64,000 nt of DNA from Shinella sp. H4-D48 (GTDB lineage Bacteria; Pseudomonadota; Alphaproteobacteria; Rhizobiales; Rhizobiaceae): the NCBI RefSeq assembly GCF_022637395.1, contig NZ_CP093338.1, forward strand, positions 310,001 to 374,000, given 5' to 3'. The stretch's first letter is position 1. Each line of letters begins with the position of its first letter. Positions 41,050 to 49,020 of this stretch are shown one piece after another. The position numbers and the translations under genes are program-made. Below the pieces are notes generated by a model. That model was not told the DNA's origin, made no database searches, and worked only from the letters and a program-made list of their open reading frames with translations.

Positions 41050-42849
41050 CTACTTTCGGTGATGAACGGCCTGGAGGCCATAGACTGGAGTGGGGATGCC
41101 TTCCAGCCGCGCCTTCAACTGCAAAGAGAGATACTGCGAATAGTGGCGCGACTGGTGCAGGTTTCCGCCATGGAACCACAGCGCTTCCTGCTGCGTCGGC
41201 TTCCACATGTTTCGCTGCTCGCCCTCCCACGGACCGGGATCCTTGGGCGTGTCAGAGCCAAGCCCCCACACCTTACCGACCTTATCGGCGGTCGCCTGGT
41301 CGATGAGGTCGGCCACCCAGCCATTCATCGAACCATAGCCCGTCGCATAGACGATGACATCGGCCGGAATTTCCTTGCCATTCGAGAGCTTGACGGCGTT
41401 TTCCGTGATCTCCTCGACCTGACCCGCAGCCAGCTTCACCTTACCGTCGATGATCAGCTGAGAGGCGCCGATATCGATGTAGTAACCGGAGCCGCGGCGC
41501 AGATACTTCATGAAGAGACCAGAGCCATCCGCGCCCCAGTCCAGCTGGAAGCCGGCCTTTTCCAGCGCGGCGTAGAAATCGGCATCGCGCTCGCGCATCT
41601 TGTCATAGAGCGGGATCTGGAATTCGTGCATGATCCGGTAGGGCAATGATGCGAAGATGAGATCGGCCTTTGCCGTCGTCACCCCGTTTTCCAGGGCCTG
41701 CTCGGAATAGAGTGAACCGAGACCGATATCCATCAACGTGCCGGATTTCACGATATGGGTCGTTGAGCGCTGGATCATCGTGACATCGACACCGGCCTCG
41801 TAGAGCGCCGCGCAGATATCGTGCGCCGAATTGTTCGAGCCGATCACCACCACCTTCTTGCCCTTGTAGCCATCCGGTCCCGGATGCTGGGAGGAATGGT
41901 GCTGTTCGCCGCGGAACCGCTCGCGGCCCTTGAAGTCCGGGATATTCGCCTTGCCGGACATGCCGGTGGCAAAGACCAGTTGCGTCGGCCGCAGCACCAG
42001 TTCCTCGCCGTCACGCTCGACGACGATTGTCCATTCTTTCGTTGCATCGTCCCATTTGGCCGATTTGGCGGTCGAGCGTGTCCAGTAGTTCAGCTCCATC
42101 ACCTTTGTATAGAATTCCAGCCAGTCACCGATCTTGTCCTTCGGCGCGAAGACAGGCCAGTTCTTCGGGAAGTCGATATAGGGCAGATGGTCGTACCAGA
42201 CGGGATCGTGCAGGCAGAGAGACTTGTAACGCTTGCGCCAGCTATCGCCGGGACGGTCGTTCTTCTCCAGGATAATGGTCGGCACGCCAAGTTGGCGCAG
42301 CCGGGCGCCAAGCGCGATGCCGCCCTGCCCGCCGCCGATGATGACGACATAGGGCTGCTTTTCATAGCCGAGCGTGCGTTCCTCCTCTTCGCGCTCTTCC
42401 TTCCATGTCTTGGCACCGAGATCCTGACCGTGCTTGGCACCGAGCGGACGGGTGAAGCCGGATTTCTCCTCGTGTCCCTTCAGTTCGGAAAGCGCGGTGA
42501 GCAGCGTCCAGATCAGGCCGTTCTTGAAGCGCACCAGGCCGTAGCCACGCCCGGTCGCCGTCTCGAAGGTAATCCAGCTTTCCAGCACGCCGTCGGCTTC
42601 CGTAGCCTCCTCGCCTGCAGCAACGCGCCAGTCGGACGGCCTGGCCGTCGACAGCTGCGACTGCAGCATATCCCGCACCTGATCGCGTCCTTCGACGGTC
42701 TTGATGTTCCAGGTGAAGGCAACGAGGTCGCGCCAATAGCATTCTTCTGCGAAGAGATTGACAGCGTCGTCGATCCGGCCGGCGGCTAGGGCGGTGCCGA
42801 GTGTATCGAGTAGCGTCTGGACGCGAGTGGTGGCGGTTTTATCGAGCAT
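41050..42849 (-). CDS. flavin-containing monooxygenase with N-terminal SnoaL/NTF2-like domain
   Basis: A 599-residue protein. Residues 1 to about 130 resemble an NTF2/SnoaL-like domain (ALAAGRIDDAVNLFAEECYWRDLVAFTWN). From about residue 165 comes the FAD-binding loop VVIIGGGQGGIALGARL, the FMO/Baeyer-Villiger-type fingerprint FRGEQHHSSQHPG near residue 315, the NADPH loop VVVIGSNNSAHDI and the ATGYGS motif near residue 500. Expected reaction: NADPH- and O2-dependent oxygenation of a ketone, amine or similar compound. An AGGAGG box precedes the ATG. It follows a butanediol-dehydrogenase-like gene by 65 bp under a sigma-54 promoter, suggesting an alcohol-to-ketone-to-ester route. The substrate is unknown. 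Confidence 0.86.
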   Translation of the reverse strand: MLDKTATTRVQTLLDTLGTALAAGRIDDAVNLFAEECYWRDLVAFTWNIKTVEGRDQVRDMLQSQLSTARPSDWRVAAGEEATEADGVLESWITFETATGRGYGLVRFKNGLIWTLLTALSELKGHEEKSGFTRPLGAKHGQDLGAKTWKEEREEEERTLGYEKQPYVVIIGGGQGGIALGARLRQLGVPTIILEKNDRPGDSWRKRYKSLCLHDPVWYDHLPYIDFPKNWPVFAPKDKIGDWLEFYTKVMELNYWTRSTAKSAKWDDATKEWTIVVERDGEELVLRPTQLVFATGMSGKANIPDFKGRERFRGEQHHSSQHPGPDGYKGKKVVVIGSNNSAHDICAALYEAGVDVTMIQRSTTHIVKSGTLMDIGLGSLYSEQALENGVTTAKADLIFASLPYRIMHEFQIPLYDKMRERDADFYAALEKAGFQLDWGADGSGLFMKYLRRGSGYYIDIGASQLIIDGKVKLAAGQVEEITENAVKLSNGKEIPADVIVYATGYGSMNGWVADLIDQATADKVGKVWGLGSDTPKDPGPWEGEQRNMWKPTQQEALWFHGGNLHQSRHYSQYLSLQLKARLEGIPTPVYGLQAVHHRK

Positions 42850-42914
42850 AGTTTCTCCTCCTGCTCAGTGGAAAAACGGGACGGCTCCTCAACCGCCCCG
42901 CAGAACGGACCGGC

Positions 42915-43988
42915 CTATCGGGACAGGTCGATCAGAATTTTCAAATGCTGGCCGGCAGGGTCGAGCAACTGGTCGAACCCCTCAGTGACAGCCTCGCCCA
43001 GCGAGACATATTTCGTCACGATGCGCTTAGCCGGAATCTGGCCACTGGCGATCAGCCGGGCGACGCGCGGCCAGTAGTGGGTTGGATAGGCCCAGGAACC
43101 GCGGATATCGATGTCCTTGAACGTAACATCGAACCAGTTCAACGGATTTTCGCCCGGGTGAAGCCCTGTCTGGACCACGACGCCCTGCTTGCGAACCGCA
43201 TCGGCACAATTCTTCAGCGCATGCTCGTTGCCGACGCATTCGATCGCGACGTCACAGCCGACGCCGCCTTCCGTCTCCGCACGGATCACGTCACCAACCT
43301 TTTCCGTCTTCGGATTGATGGTGCGGACCTCGCCCAGCGCCACGCGGGCCAGCGCCAGCCGTGTATCGTTGAGATCGGATAGAAATATCTGCGAGGCTCC
43401 GGCCGCCCGCGCTGCCATGGCGACAAGGATACCGATCGGCCCGGCACCGGTCACGAGCACGCTGTTGCCGGCCGTTACACCGCCGCGGTCACAGGCATAT
43501 ACGGCAACCGCCGTCGGCTCGATGAGGGCCGCCTCCTCGTCGCTCAAATCGTCGGGAATTGGCTGCACGTTGTAGTCATTCAAAAGCGACGCTTCCGCCA
43601 TGCCGCCGGAATGCCAGGAAAGCCCCACAAGCGCGAGGCCGCTGCTCAGGTGAAAGAGGCCGCGGTCGGCATAATAGTCGCCATGCCGCGGCATAATGAG
43701 CGGCTGCACCGACACCCGGTCACCCGGCTTTACATGGCTGACGCCGTCGCCGACGGCTTTGACGACGCCGCCGAATTCGTGACCGAGGACTTGCGGGCCA
43801 TGGGCACCGGTAAAGGGATGCGGTTCCTTGGGCACGAAGATCGGGCCGTAGGCATATTCATGCAGATCCGTGCCACAAATCCCGCAGAAGCGGTTTTCGA
43901 TCAGCACCTCGCCCGGGGCCGGCGACGACGGAGCGTCGATAGTATCTATACGCAGATCCTTGGCGGCGTGAAAGCGCAGAGCTTTCAT
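42915..43988 (-). CDS. zinc-dependent alcohol dehydrogenase, 2,3-butanediol dehydrogenase-like
   Basis: A 357-residue zinc MDR enzyme. Catalytic zinc ligands are in FCGICGTDLHEY and GHEFGGVV, and the cofactor loop is VLVTGAGPIGILVAMAARAAGA near residue 175. The segment MPRHGDYYADRGLFHLSSGLALVG replaces the usual four-cysteine structural zinc lobe, as in (R,R)-butanediol dehydrogenases. The second ATG (43988) is preferred because AGGAGG lies 8 nt upstream of it but only 2 nt upstream of the first ATG (43994). It is the first gene of the sigma-54-controlled operon and probably oxidises a secondary alcohol for the downstream monooxygenase. Confidence 0.88.
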   Translation of the reverse strand: MKALRFHAAKDLRIDTIDAPSSPAPGEVLIENRFCGICGTDLHEYAYGPIFVPKEPHPFTGAHGPQVLGHEFGGVVKAVGDGVSHVKPGDRVSVQPLIMPRHGDYYADRGLFHLSSGLALVGLSWHSGGMAEASLLNDYNVQPIPDDLSDEEAALIEPTAVAVYACDRGGVTAGNSVLVTGAGPIGILVAMAARAAGASQIFLSDLNDTRLALARVALGEVRTINPKTEKVGDVIRAETEGGVGCDVAIECVGNEHALKNCADAVRKQGVVVQTGLHPGENPLNWFDVTFKDIDIRGSWAYPTHYWPRVARLIASGQIPAKRIVTKYVSLGEAVTEGFDQLLDPAGQHLKILIDLSR

Positions 43989-44027
43989 TGGCATTTCCTC
44001 CTGATGTTGTTCTTGCACAGGAGGGAC

Positions 44028-44043
44028 AGCAAGCGCCGTGCCA
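44028..44043 (-). promoter_or_regulatory. sigma-54 (-24/-12) promoter of the alcohol dehydrogenase/monooxygenase operon
   Basis: Read on the minus strand: TGGCAC-GGCGC-TTGCT, an exact match to the TGGCAC-N5-TTGCW consensus. It places the transcription start near 44017, about 29 nt before the dehydrogenase ATG, with the AGGAGG box between. A sigma-54 activator gene lies directly upstream. Confidence 0.85.
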
Positions 44044-44130
44044 GAAAACTGACATGCCTATTTCTTGATTGCTATCAAAAGCTTGCAGCGAGGCCTCGCG
44101 AAGGCATCCATCAAATGCACCAGATCGCCC

Positions 44131-44153
44131 GCAACAGGTGTTGCAGGTGTTGC
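44131..44153. promoter_or_regulatory. palindromic upstream activator site for the sigma-54 activator
   Basis: GCAACA-GG-TGTTGC (44131-44144) is a perfect palindrome. Its right part AGGTGTTGC is repeated directly (44136-44144, 44145-44153). The centre is about 120 bp upstream of the predicted start site, a usual distance for enhancer sites of sigma-54 activators. Confidence 0.6.
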
Positions 44154-44154
44154 A

Positions 44155-46026
44155 TCAGCTGAGGCGCTTCAGACGGCGATGGACCGTGGACCGGTTGACA
44201 CCGAGTTTGCGAGCGAGTGCGGAGACATTGTCACCGCACTCGCTCAGCGCGCGGCGCAAGGCTCCGCCATCGTCCACGGCTGCGGGCGCGGACACAGCGA
44301 AAATGTGATCAGGCAGGCAATCCGGTGTGACGAGACCACCGTCCGACAGAGCCGCAGCGACCCGCAGCGCATTGGAAAGCTCGCGCAGATTGCCCGGCCA
44401 GGCATGCGACAGAAGCGCCGCCCGCGCATCCTTGTCCAGACGATAGGCCTCCCCATTCTCCTTCTCGATCCGTCCGAGAAGCTGGCCGATCAGCCAGCCC
44501 AAATCGGTTCGGTCGCGCAGCGGTGGCAGGCTGAGCGTCGCGGCGTTGAGGCGATAGTAGAGGTCCTGACGGAAGCGGCCTTCCTTCACGAGTTCGGCGA
44601 GATCGCGATGAGAAGCGGAGAGCACGCGCAGGCGAACCGGCCGTGCCTTCAGCGCGCCAACGGGCTGCACCTCATTTTCCGAGAGGACCCGCAGGAGCCG
44701 GCTTTGCAGGGCAAGCGGCATATCGCCAATCTCGTCGAGGAACAGCGTGCCACCACTCGCCTCCTCGATCAAGCCGCGCTTGCCCTTTGGATTGGCGCCG
44801 GTGAAGGCACCCGGCACGTATCCAAAAAGTTCGGACTCGATGAGATGCTCAGGGATCGCAGCGCAATTGACCGCTACGAAGCTGCCCGGACTGGCGCAAC
44901 TGTCGTGAATTGCGCGCGCAAGAAACTCCTTGCCGCTGCCGGTCTCGCCCTGGATGAGGATTGGGATGTCGCGGGCAGAAAGTTTTGCCGCACGCGCCTG
45001 CACGCGCTCCATGGCAATATCTCCGCCACTCAGATCACGCAACACTCGCGGCAGGCGCGGTTCAGGCGCGGCGGGCCCACGCAGGCTAACGGCGGGCGCG
45101 ATGGCGCTGGCAAACAGCACAAGTCCGTTGCGCGCCCGTATCAATCGTTCGCCGTTGGGCCTGCCGCGCATGAAACGGGGCAGATCATCGACATCGATAT
45201 CGAAAACCTGAGAAATCGACTGCCCCAGGAAATCCCGTGTGGAAAAGCCGCGCAGGTTCATCGACCGTGCAAGCGCGCCGAAGCCGCCGTGGGTCATGCC
45301 CGTGATGCGCCCGCTGCCATCAAGTGCGATGGCAGCATCCGGGTCGACGTCCAGAAATTCCGGCGAGCGCGCGAGCCGCAGCACCCAGTCGTTGCGGGTG
45401 CGGGTCATAAGGTTGGCAAGCTCGATGCGGCGCGCCGTGGAGGCGACGAGGTGCAGCGCGAGTTGCTGGCTTGCCTTGGCTGTCGGCGATCGTAGCTGCG
45501 ATATGTCGAGCACGGCCGTCAGGTCGCCCAGCGTGTCGAAAACGGGTGCAGCGGTACAGGTGAGGCCGATATGGCTGGTATCGAAATGGTCGTCCTGATG
45601 AATGATCACCGGCTCGCCAGAGACGAGGCAGGCGCCGACCGCGCAGGTACCCGCCCGGCTCTCCGACCATTCAGAACCGAGATAGAGGCCGGCCCGGCGC
45701 AGTTGGTTGTCGAAGGTCGGATCGCCCATGAAGTCGACGGTCACGCCCCGCGCATCCGACAGGAGCAGCACATAGTTCTGCTCGGCGATCTGATTGAACA
45801 GGGTTTCGAGGCCGGATCGGCCGATGCGGATCAATTCCTCCGCCTGCTCACGATGTTCGCGCAGCTTCAGCTCGGGAACGATATAGGCTTCCTGCGCGAC
45901 CGTCGGATCGAGCTTGTAGTCGTTGAGACAGCGCAGCCAGGACTGGACGACGGGCGCATCACGCGGGCTGACCGCCCCCATTCCGACGCGCTCGATCTCC
46001 CGTATGTGCGACAATGTCGACACCAT
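44155..46026 (-). CDS. sigma-54-dependent transcriptional activator, AcoR-like
   Basis: A 623-residue three-part activator. The N-terminal GAF-type sensory region spans about residues 50-200 (ETLFNQIAEQNYVLLLSDARG, GTCAVGACLVSGEPVIIHQDDHF). The central AAA+ domain has Walker A GETGSGKE, the sigma-54-contact motif GAFTGA and Walker B GGTLFLDEIGD. The C-terminal Fis-type helix-turn-helix is GDNVSALARKLGVNRSTVHRRLKRL. The ATG at 46026 is set by an AGGAGG box 8 nt upstream. It resembles AcoR, activator of acetoin and related alcohol/ketone catabolism. It sits directly upstream of a consensus sigma-54 promoter and almost certainly drives the adjacent dehydrogenase/monooxygenase operon. Confidence 0.93.
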   Translation of the reverse strand: MVSTLSHIREIERVGMGAVSPRDAPVVQSWLRCLNDYKLDPTVAQEAYIVPELKLREHREQAEELIRIGRSGLETLFNQIAEQNYVLLLSDARGVTVDFMGDPTFDNQLRRAGLYLGSEWSESRAGTCAVGACLVSGEPVIIHQDDHFDTSHIGLTCTAAPVFDTLGDLTAVLDISQLRSPTAKASQQLALHLVASTARRIELANLMTRTRNDWVLRLARSPEFLDVDPDAAIALDGSGRITGMTHGGFGALARSMNLRGFSTRDFLGQSISQVFDIDVDDLPRFMRGRPNGERLIRARNGLVLFASAIAPAVSLRGPAAPEPRLPRVLRDLSGGDIAMERVQARAAKLSARDIPILIQGETGSGKEFLARAIHDSCASPGSFVAVNCAAIPEHLIESELFGYVPGAFTGANPKGKRGLIEEASGGTLFLDEIGDMPLALQSRLLRVLSENEVQPVGALKARPVRLRVLSASHRDLAELVKEGRFRQDLYYRLNAATLSLPPLRDRTDLGWLIGQLLGRIEKENGEAYRLDKDARAALLSHAWPGNLRELSNALRVAAALSDGGLVTPDCLPDHIFAVSAPAAVDDGGALRRALSECGDNVSALARKLGVNRSTVHRRLKRLS

Positions 46027-46036
46027 CCGCTCTTCC

Positions 46037-46060
46037 TCCTGTGCGTATCGTTGCACAGGA
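46037..46060 (-). promoter_or_regulatory. inverted repeat overlapping the ribosome-binding site of the activator gene
   Basis: TCCTGTGC-N8-GCACAGGA, perfect 8-bp arms (46037-46044 and 46053-46060). The arm nearest the gene overlaps the AGGAGG box (46035-46040) of the activator, so either an RNA hairpin or a bound protein could limit its synthesis. Confidence 0.45.
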
Positions 46061-46101
46061 TCGGGTTGACGGCAATTCAGAGAATGCGCCGGCAGGTAGG
46101 G

Positions 46102-46464
46102 TCAGTTGATCACGGCGTGACGGCGTTGGGCTTCCCGGGCGAGGATCTCCCGCGCCGCGTGATCGGCGATGGGGACATTGAGATCCTTTGATATCTCACC
46201 AGCTGCAATGAGCGCGTGATACCGGGCACAACACACCCGCAGGAACGAGGTGAAATTGCCGAGATCGTGATCAGCATCCATCGCTTCGTGCCAGAGCCTC
46301 GTTATGAGCTGCGCGACAGTCATGCCGTCGCGCAGTCCGATTTCGGTCAGCGTGTCCCAAAAGTGGTTCTCGATGCGGATCGAGGTGGCGACACCATCTA
46401 TTCTCAGGCTGTGGGTTCGGCTTTGCCATTGGCTGGCATCGGCCTTGATGAAGAGTTCGCACAT
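46102..46464 (-). CDS. ribbon-helix-helix domain protein
   Basis: A 120-residue protein with a predicted RHH DNA-binding fold of the RHH_4 type: a strand (THSLRIDGVATSIRIE) followed by two helices (NHFWDTLTEIGLRDGMTVAQLITRLWHEAM). The remaining part (FTSFLRVCCARYHALI) is also typical of this alphaproteobacterial family. An AGGAGGG box precedes the ATG. It may be a small transcriptional regulator; the target is unknown. It is on the same strand as its neighbours, between a DJ-1/PfpI-like gene and the AcoR-like activator gene. Confidence 0.82.
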   Translation of the reverse strand: MCELFIKADASQWQSRTHSLRIDGVATSIRIENHFWDTLTEIGLRDGMTVAQLITRLWHEAMDADHDLGNFTSFLRVCCARYHALIAAGEISKDLNVPIADHAAREILAREAQRRHAVIN

Positions 46465-46554
46465 ACAGACGGCCCTCCTTGCCTTCGATCCCGGCGCCGT
46501 CCGGATGTCGAACCGGTCAGCCGCGCTGTTCGCATCACTCCACCCGCGTGGGTC

Positions 46555-47112
46555 TTACAGGATCGCCAGAAACTGCTTGAGCCATGCCGGATGTGCCGGC
46601 CATGCCGGCGCCGTCACCAGATTGCCATCCGTCACGGCTTCTGTCACCGCGATATCGGCGAATGTTCCACCCGACGCTGTCACCTCATAGGCGCAGGCGG
46701 GGTACGCCGAGCAGGTGCGCCCCTTGAGAACGCCGGCCGCTGCCAGCAGCTGTGCGCCGTGACAAATCGCGGCAATCGGTTTTCCCTCATCAAAGAAGTG
46801 TTTCACTTTGGCGAGCACATCCGGATTCATTCGAAGATATTCGGGCGCGCGACCGCCCGGAACGACCAGCGCATCGTAGCCGGCCGGATCAGCAGCAGCG
46901 AAATCGGCGTTCAACGCGAAATTATGCCCGGGCTTTTCCGAATAGGTCTGATCGCCTTCAAAGTCGTGGATCGCCGTTTTTACCGTCTCGCCAGCCTTCT
47001 TGCCGGGGCAGACAGCATCGACGACATGGCCGCAAGCCAGAAGCGCCTGGAACGGGACCATGGTTTCATAGTCTTCCGTGAAGTCGCCAGTGATCATGAG
47101 AATCTTCGCCAT
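46555..47112 (-). CDS. DJ-1/PfpI family protein
   Basis: A 185-residue class I glutamine-amidotransferase-like protein. It begins [22 protein letters not shown]. The nucleophilic Cys is in the elbow [18 protein letters not shown] near residue 105, followed by a typical SAYPA segment, and the acidic Glu partner is near residue 15. Family members are chaperone/deglycase-like or glyoxalase III-like enzymes in stress response. The ATG at 47112 gives the normal N-terminus; upstream codons in frame are not conserved-looking. It lies upstream of the RHH gene on the same strand. Confidence 0.88.
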   Translation of the reverse strand: MAKILMITGDFTEDYETMVPFQALLACGHVVDAVCPGKKAGETVKTAIHDFEGDQTYSEKPGHNFALNADFAAADPAGYDALVVPGGRAPEYLRMNPDVLAKVKHFFDEGKPIAAICHGAQLLAAAGVLKGRTCSAYPACAYEVTASGGTFADIAVTEAVTDGNLVTAPAWPAHPAWLKQFLAIL

Positions 47113-47434
47113 CGTACATTCTCCCTTGCCTTGATGGTTATCGCGGCAGAATAGGTCTTGTGACTTCGAAGCGGGTGTTATTCCGATACTACCCGCCATG
47201 CCCTCGCGCTTTTGCCGAGCTTTTGGTCATGTCTTCAGCGCCGTCGGTATAGGCGCACCTGGTCGCCCAGTGGCGGCGGCCCGACACTCCAGGTCGATCT
47301 CACATAGGTCGCAAGCTCGTCATCATCCGCTCCAGTCGAAGTGATAAATCAAATATCTGAGTGGCAGCGATCTTGTCGCAGGGCGAAGCGAGGATATCTG
47401 GAGGTTTAACCCAACCGAACCCAAGGATCCCGTC
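47113..47434. other. 322-bp divergent intergenic region (DJ-1/PfpI and MgtC genes)
   Basis: It must hold promoters for both divergent genes. The only structure I see is GCGGGT-N14-ACCCGC (47171-47196), a 6-bp inverted repeat that could be an operator. No gene is supported here. Confidence 0.45.
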
Positions 47435-47896
47435 ATGCAGTGGTTGCAGAGCATCGGCATCAACCTCGACGTTCTACCTCATCTCGGCACCCTGTTGACC
47501 GCCTACATCCTGGCGCTGCCTATCGGCTGGGATCGGGAACGTCACGAACGGAGCGCCGGACTGCGGACATTTCCTCTCGTCGCCATCGCGAGCTGCGGGT
47601 TCGTGCAGGCGGCGGAACCGCTCATCAATGGCAATGCCGAAGCGACCGCGCGTATCGTCGAGGGGCTCATCACCGGAATGGGCTTCATCGGCGGCGGCGC
47701 CATTCTCGTTGTGAAGAACAGCGTGCGCGGCACCGCAACGGCTGCAAGCCTCTGGGCAACGGGCGCCATCGGCACCTCCGTCGGGCTCGGTTCCTATGAC
47801 ACGGCAATCGTGCTGTCCGTCGTGACGCTCCTGACCCTTCGCGCCATGTCGACCTTCAAGGAAGAGCCGGAAGACTTCACCCGCAAATCAGAGTGA
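47435..47896 (+). CDS. MgtC/SapB family membrane protein
   Basis: A 153-residue integral membrane protein with about four hydrophobic segments. The family signature is ALPIGWDRERHERSAGLRTFPLVAIASCGFV, followed by GLITGMGFIGGGAILVV and GTATAASLWATGAIG. It corresponds to the short SapB-type form without the C-terminal cytoplasmic domain of MgtC. MgtC proteins modulate ATP synthase and are needed for growth at low magnesium and in hosts; the short forms are less understood. An AAGGA box lies 7 nt before the ATG. It precedes the Ku-linked small gene by about 100 bp. Confidence 0.9.
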   Translation: MQWLQSIGINLDVLPHLGTLLTAYILALPIGWDRERHERSAGLRTFPLVAIASCGFVQAAEPLINGNAEATARIVEGLITGMGFIGGGAILVVKNSVRGTATAASLWATGAIGTSVGLGSYDTAIVLSVVTLLTLRAMSTFKEEPEDFTRKSE

Positions 47897-47999
47897 TCCT
47901 TGCGGCGAGGAATGCTCGAGCCCCTGCCCCGCCGTTGTTTAGGAACCGATGCGTCAATTGCGCATTACATCCAGAGGCATCGCGACTGCGGAGATTTGC

Positions 48000-48221
48000 A
48001 TGGATAACAAGGACAGGCTGATCCTGGCGTTGGCGGCCCTGCTGCGTGCGGAGCGCGAAACCCGCGGCGCGTTGATGGACGCGCTGGAAGAAGAATCCAT
48101 CTCGCGCGAAACGCTCCTCGCCATATTGTCAGACCCCATCCCCATCGTGACGCAAGAGGATATCGAGTTCGCCGAGCGTTTTGCACTCTCGAAGCATCTT
48201 CCGCTTGAAAGGAACGGATGA
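48000..48221 (+). CDS. small hypothetical protein coupled to ku
   Basis: A 73-residue acidic helical protein, mostly charged (DNKDRLILALAALLRAERE, ALMDALEEESISRETLLAIL, TQEDIEFAERFALSKHLP). The ATG at 48000 has a CGGAG box 6 nt upstream; an upstream in-frame ATG at 47949 has none. Its TGA stop overlaps the ATG of the Ku gene by 4 bp (ATGATGG). I do not recognise a domain. The coupling suggests that it is made together with Ku and might act with it. Confidence 0.6.
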   Translation: MDNKDRLILALAALLRAERETRGALMDALEEESISRETLLAILSDPIPIVTQEDIEFAERFALSKHLPLERNG

Positions 48222-49018
48222 TGGCGCCGCGGGCCTTTTGGAAGGGTTATCTCAAACTGTCGCTGGTGACGTGCCCGGTGGCGATGTCGCCCGCGATTTC
48301 GCAGGAGGACAAGGTCCGCTTCCGCACCTTGAACGGCAAGACGGGCAATCCGGTGGTCAGCCGCTATTTGGATGCCGTCACTGGCAAGGAAGTCGGTGAG
48401 GACGATGAGGTGAAAGGCTATCCCCGCGGCGAAAACGATTATGTCATGCTGGAGGACGACGAAATCGATGCGGTGGCGCTGGAAAGCACGCGCACCATCG
48501 ATATCGAGACCTTTGTGCCGCGCGAGACGATCGAATGGATCTGGTACGATTCTCCGCATTTTCTGGTACCGAACGATAAGGTCGGGGAAGAAGCGTTCTC
48601 CGTCATCCGCGAGGCCATGGCCTCGACCGGCACAGTCGGTATCTCCCGGCTCGTGCTTTACCGCCGCGAACGGGCCGTTATGCTGGAACCGCGAGGCAAG
48701 GGCATCGTGCTATGGACCTTGCGGTACGGCGATGAAGTGCGCGGAGAGGCAGATTACTTTGCCGACCTGAAGCAGGCAAAACCGGATTTAAAGGCGCTGG
48801 CCCTCGTCAAGACGATGATCAAGGAGCGCACCAAAGCCTGGGATCCCAAGATGGTCGACGATCCCGTACAAGAGAGATTGCTCGACATCATCGCGGCCAA
48901 GAAGAAGAGGCGCAAGCAGCCTTCCAAACGCAAGGCTCAGCCGAAGACATCCGGTAACGTCATCAATATCATGGATGCCCTGCGCAAGAGCATCAAGGCT
49001 GAAGGCAAGGGCAAATAG
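48218..49018 (+). CDS. ku: non-homologous end-joining protein Ku
   Basis: A 266-residue bacterial Ku. Ku core: APRAFWKGYLKLSLVTCPVAM at the start, HFLVPNDKVGEEAFSVIREAM and RERAVMLEPRGKGIVLWTLRYGDEVR in the bridge region. The lysine-rich C-terminal tail (KKKRRKQPSKRKAQPK) probably supports DNA sliding or LigD binding. Function: binds DNA double-strand ends as a ring-shaped dimer and recruits LigD. It is convergent with ligD, the stops being 2 bp apart. A second Ku gene lies on the other side of ligD, so heterodimers are possible. Confidence 0.94.
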   Translation: MMAPRAFWKGYLKLSLVTCPVAMSPAISQEDKVRFRTLNGKTGNPVVSRYLDAVTGKEVGEDDEVKGYPRGENDYVMLEDDEIDAVALESTRTIDIETFVPRETIEWIWYDSPHFLVPNDKVGEEAFSVIREAMASTGTVGISRLVLYRRERAVMLEPRGKGIVLWTLRYGDEVRGEADYFADLKQAKPDLKALALVKTMIKERTKAWDPKMVDDPVQERLLDIIAAKKKRRKQPSKRKAQPKTSGNVINIMDALRKSIKAEGKGK

Positions 49019-49020
49019 GA

